A stretch of 47,684 bases of DNA from Cristatella mucedo. Its lineage: Eukaryota; Bryozoa; Phylactolaemata; Cristatellidae. The stretch is from contig WPIO01000430.1 in assembly GCA_009760855.2 (NCBI GenBank), positions 1-47,684 on the forward strand. The letters are read 5' to 3'. The translations under genes were made by a program, and so were the position numbers. The notes under the pieces are model-generated. The model was given only the letters and a program-made list of their open reading frames with translations. It was not told the origin of the DNA and ran no database searches. Below are positions 43,738 through 47,684 of this stretch, piece by piece (positions within the stretch are counted from its first letter, which is position 1; every line of letters starts with the position of its first letter).

Positions 43738-43905
43738 AAATAACGGTTGGCCGATTCTACAGCCTCATTTAAGCTGGGGTAAAAGAACCTTACCGGTTAT
43801 CACCAATGCTTGCAGTGGGCAATAACGGATCACTCACTGCAGGACTCGAACCAATGACCTGGATCGTGAAGAGCAAGCACTTTACCTGTGGGCTAAGACC
43901 CAAGA
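43738..43905 (-). mobile_element. SINE-2 copy
   Basis: On the plus strand: GGTTGGCCGATTCTACAGCC (tail hairpin), CCAATGCTTGCAGTGGGCAA, CAGGACTCGAACCAATGACC (reversed box B), and GGGCTAAGACCC near the head. Confidence 0.75.
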
Positions 43906-44214
43906 GAATCGTCACCCAACAAGCACATAACTACGTAAACCCTAAACTGTGAAACTCTGCTTCAGCTCTCAACACGGCTCCGGAATGGCCCAATCTTAGG
44001 TAAATGTAGTCGGGTGACTCACAAGAACTGAAACATATCTAAAATGCCAACTGATAAAAGGGAGACGTTAACTTGAGCAACAGAAGCTTAAAACTCACAG
44101 CCCAGAAGCTTTGAAAAAAACTATTACACTTTACGATACCTTTGTGCCGATTTGACATTGACTGCTAAAAACTGAAAGGTTCAACCAGGAGACTTCCCGT
44201 CAGACCAGTGGGCA

Positions 44215-44395
44215 CATAATAATATTATAATAATATTGCACTTGATAAAGCGCCCTCAGAGAACTTAATCTCTTTCTAGGCGCTTTACATTTGCTGCAAA
44301 GTGATACGCAATAGAATAGTAAGTAAAATCATGCTTGAAAAACAAACAAAATGAATAACATGGTTAGGGCTTACATGCACATCACCCACCAAATT
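44215..44395 (-). mobile_element. L2 LINE 3' tail
   Basis: AATATTGCACTTGATAAAGC, GCCCTCAGAGAACTTAATCT, CTTTCTAGGCGCTTTACATT and TTAGGGCTTACATGCACATC: a reverse-strand copy with an AAT repeat at its end. Confidence 0.9.
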
Positions 44396-45284
44396 GTGGA
44401 GGTTGACGATGATTCATTTCCTAGTATTCGGAAAGACCCTAGGCAAAGCAGTCCGTTGACAAGGCGCAGTGAAGTGCAGTTAGGACTCTGTATGGCTTAC
44501 TGCAAAGCAAGTGATGTGTACTAATTAGATTGGCTACTCCACTGGCAGCCGTGGGGATAAAGTTGCCATTCCTACCAGTGCTCCCAGCCAAAGAAACTAA
44601 GCCGGAGTAATGAGTTGATTACTTTCTCAGCACTTTTGAGGATAGGTAGGCCTACTTAGGTTGTTGCCGAGGAGTCAAGGAAGATCTATCTAGGCAGGGG
44701 TGCAGTTTGCCACAAGTAATGCCTGTTATAGCATATTTCACAGGCACGGTCATTACAGGAAAAATAGACCCCAGTCGGTGATTAAGCAAAGGCACAAGAT
44801 TAACCTTGATGTCGACAGAGTGCCTCGATGTCGAAGTGCCTCACACGACAGACTGGCCCCCCTCCCCTCGGAGGGGGGAGGGCTGCATTGTCCAGTTGAA
44901 CTCTTGGCAATTATAGCTATCTTCTTACCAGCAAGCATATCTGTATCATTCAATATAGCTGGACATCCTGAATTATGACGATTGAGTTCAGCTCGTAACG
45001 TCAGATATGGTAGCTAAAAAGCATTGCTGTTTCAATACTTTGTCAGTGATCTGTCGGTCTGCTATCCTGTACAGAAGTTGGTTAGCACGTGCTATGACAA
45101 TACAAGACTCGGTTAGCCGTGCATTGTCTGTTCGCAAACGATTGGGTCAACTACCATTATTACTCCACTTCTTCCTCGACTGAGCACTGGCTCGGCGCCA
45201 TCAAGGGAGGGGCATGTGGACTACAAAATTCCGTCATACTTTCTTTCTAGGGCCCTCTTTATTCGTTTGCCATAAAAATCTAAT

Positions 45285-46510
45285 GTGGTGTATCTATGTA
45301 TGTAACTCCACAAAGCCGAGAGTCTAAGTGGGTGCTACGAAGGAAAGTCTAATCTATAGTAAGGTCAAGTTACTGGGTGCGTGTATAGGCCTTGAGGAAA
45401 GAGCTTGCTCTTCACGATCGGGTAGTGTCTCCGAAATTTGGGCGGCTCGCAGTTGGGCGATCCTTAATTGCCACTGCAAGTGTTGTGATATAGCCGATAA
45501 GGCTCTTCTGCTGCTATTAACAAGTTCGTGTTGGAATAAGGTATCCACTAGACTTCATCTTTTGGAAGAAAGTGAAGTTGAGGATGCATCGTTGAGTCAG
45601 GAGAACAGTCAAGAAAGTTGAGTTAACCTTGAGTAGCAGTGCTGGTGGCTGAAAGAATCTGCTGTACCAGTCGACAGCAGGTGAGTGGATGTCGTCGTTG
45701 TACGAATAAGAATTATGGGAGTGAAATTCTAAGGGTCCTTGGACCTTCCTCGGCAAAAGCTTCTGTTTGCCAATAGCCGTTAGCATAGGAATGGGAACAG
45801 CTAATTTTATTGTCAGTATATGACCTGAGGGCGCGAGGAGGCTCAAACATGGTTTCCGCAATGATACAAGCCCTAGGCGGGCCTTGAGGGTCGGAATTCC
45901 AATTTTGCAGTGTATCTTGTTGATCGACTGTGGTCCATCACAACTAAAAAAAAAAAAATTTTCAGCAGAGGGAGTATACGTGTGTTTAAGATTCTTGGAT
46001 TCACTGATCAACCACGCAGTCATATTCCATCCCCAGCTTCATCAGAGCTTAATAGTTGTTTGGTAGCCTCACCCACTAGATAATTACATTAGTCGCTGCT
46101 TAGACATGACTCGGAGGTATAGATCTAGATCATGCAGCCAGACACCCTGGCAGAGAGTGCCCTATATTGGACAGTCTTAGAGGTGGTGGCTAGCTGTGGA
46201 ATCTGATCTTCTTACTAAAGTTTAAGCATTAGGCAGGCTATCAATTAGAAACTTAAATTCGCAAGAGCCTACACAACAGCATCACGAATTAGAAGAGTAA
46301 GTCTCTTAGTCCAGTCGGGCACTGGGGTGGCCTATGAGAAGAAGCTTGGTCTTATCATCGTTTAGTTCAAGTAAATTGGTCGATAGGAAGGATCGATTGT
46401 CTGTAAGACAAGTATTCAGTTTATCAGTCACTGCAGGAGATTCTGATGGTTCAAATGACAAGTACAAGTGGGTATCGTCGGCACAGTAGTGATAGCCTCT
46501 ATTTATCACA
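45285..46510 (-). mobile_element. LINE family B copy, RT palm to 3' tail
   Basis: At 46306-46527 the minus strand encodes GYHYCADDTHLYLSFEPSES, then LLELNDDKTKLLLIG, an RT palm with the DD pair intact. The thumb follows in broken frames, and the element ends at about 45285-45345 with the family B tail (GTAACTCCACAAAGCCGAGA in plus orientation). The stretch 45530-46070 is collinear with 46940-47390. Confidence 0.78.
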
Positions 46511-46732
46511 GCACTTAATGGGTCCATGTGATACTGTACTTTATGTACTTATTCACCCCGACACTGTGCATGCTGCTACTAAACATATTTGCATGCTGAC
46601 CTTGTGCATGTCACCTCTAACCATTGTATGCTTGTGTCATTGAGCATGCTACCACTGACCATTCGACCATGCTTTCCTTGCAGCCAATGTAAAGTGCCAA
46701 ATGATTTGATATTATTATTATTATTATAGCTG
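46508..46732 (+). mobile_element. L2 LINE 3' tail
   Basis: ATCACAGCACTTAATGGGTC, GTGCATGCTGCTACTAAACA, GTGCATGTCACCTCTAACCA and TGTAAAGTGCC, then a (TTA)n run. Its start joins the 5' edge of the reversed RT fragment. Confidence 0.85.
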
Positions 46733-46814
46733 ATACCATCACTTTTTCACATTAGCCCGAATCACTTTTTCCAAGAGGCTCGGTATAAATGGAGAACAGC
46801 TATGTTGAGTAACG

Positions 46815-47684
46815 TAATGTATATCCATCTGTAACTCCACAGAGCCAAAGCGACTATGCTGGTGTTACGCAGGAGAGTTTGTATGGCTCACTCAAAGCCC
46901 AAGCGGCGTTATGTGCGAGTTCATTGGCCCACAGACATCTGCTAAAGAAATAAAGGGAAAACTGAGAATCGTGGCTGAGTCAGGAGAGCAGCTGAAGCAG
47001 TGAGTAGCATGAACATAGCAGCATGGTATAGCTGGAAAGGATGTGCCATGGTCGGCAGCAGAAGAGCAGCTGTGGTTGCATAAGAATCGTGGAAGTTAAT
47101 TCCACGGTCTAGAACCTGCAGAGCTAAAGCTTCTGCCACCAATGGTCTTTAAGTGGAGGAATGGAATAGCTAATGTATTGTCCCTACAGGACCTAAGGGC
47201 ACGAGAAGGGTGAAACTAGGTGCTTCAGTTCAGCTAGGTATGAAGGAGCCAAAACCGAGGCAGGCCTTATGGGTGACTGTAAGAACTTTGCTCTGTATCT
47301 GTTGATCAACCGGCAGCCATCCTAGCTCTTTCAGCAAAGGAGACAGATGTTAAAAACCTCTGGACTTTGTTAACTAGCCTTACCGCCATATTCATCGCCA
47401 GCTGCAGTGGCCTAGTGGCTTTTTCGGTAGCCTAGCCAATAGGGAATGACAATAATCTAGCCGAGACAGAATTGAGGAGCTAGTTCGATTCTCTGCAAGC
47501 CACCGTGGAAGACTGTTGTAGATAGGGATCGGATGTGATGGCTAGCTGTAGAAGCAGTCTTCTTAACAAAGCTTTTAAAAATGTATGCAGCTGTCGAAGA
47601 CAACACCTAAATTCCGAGCACATGGTGATGGTCGCACAAAGGTATCACTTATTAGAAGAGCAAAGCCTTCTAATACAGCCACAT
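46815..47684 (-). mobile_element. LINE family B copy, thumb to 3' tail (runs off the window)
   Basis: The family B tail lies at 46815-46930 (CTGTAACTCCACAGAGCCAA; GTTACGCAGGAGAGTTTGTA). Minus-strand frames further in include APSYLAELKHLVSP, the RT C-terminal A-P-S-Y-L-x-E-L motif of L2/CR1-like elements. It has the same orientation as, and lies next to, the copy at 45285-46510. Confidence 0.72.

Larger units (their letters stand above)
42989..45280. other. Upstream flank: no exon recognised
   Basis: Apart from the SINE-2 and L2 copies, I see no minus-strand PDZ1 or L27 coding similarity. A GC-rich inverted repeat (CCCCTCCCCTCGGAGGGGGG) lies at about 44859-44881. Confidence 0.4.

Noticed and set aside
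42989-47684. PDZ1 or L27 exon upstream
   Set aside because: I scanned the minus strand for a PDZ1-type domain and an L27 and found none; the open frames there are LINE or SINE sequence.

Overview
The window is eukaryotic, almost certainly from an invertebrate animal. The coding sequence is broken into short exons with GT-AG introns of 124 bp to about 10.5 kb. The introns are full of L2/CR1-type LINE fragments, tRNA-derived SINEs, one Tc1 transposon and long dinucleotide arrays. I cannot name the phylum from sequence alone.

The one real gene runs on the minus strand. Its upstream end lies beyond 42988, probably beyond 47684, and its downstream end lies left of 2062. I could follow 15 consecutive exons: 42988-42854, 42347-41982, 37077-36681, 36169-36071, 31419-31340, 28385-28190, 27915-27624, 26783-26678, 22821-22558, 22433-22275, 11807-11654, 11212-11011, 8897-8757, 4266-4076 and 2189-2062. 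Each junction keeps frame, and together they give 2910 nt, or exactly 970 codons without a stop. The product is the middle of a multi-PDZ scaffold of the MUPP1/PATJ family, covering domains equivalent to MUPP1 PDZ2 to PDZ7. These proteins organise apical polarity and junction complexes under the plasma membrane. The N-terminal L27 domain and PDZ1 are not visible in the window, nor are the end of PDZ7 and the later PDZ domains.

Layout from right to left, in the direction of transcription. 47.7-43 kb: two decayed copies of one LINE family, an L2 tail pair and a SINE. 43-36 kb: exons for PDZ2, PDZ3 and a linker, with a (TA)n tract, a SINE and a minisatellite split by an L2 tail. 36-31.4 kb: a large L2 LINE and an inverted partner that form a long inverted repeat. 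31.4-26.7 kb: linker exon, PDZ4 and the start of PDZ5. 26.7-22.3 kb: L2 tails, then the rest of PDZ5. 22.3-11.8 kb: the longest intron, with (TG)n, (GA)n, a Tc1 element and another LINE. 11.8-2 kb: PDZ6 and PDZ7 exons around a GC-rich block and a (CA)n/(TG)n inverted pair. 2-0 kb: a LINE remnant.

No CRISPR array, operon, rRNA or intact tRNA gene is visible. The most interesting structures are: a SINE family whose tail matches the local L2 LINE; a >1.5-kb inverted repeat whose inner 275-bp arms are nearly identical; and a 41-bp duplication that copies a splice donor of the PDZ7 exon and would cause early termination if used.
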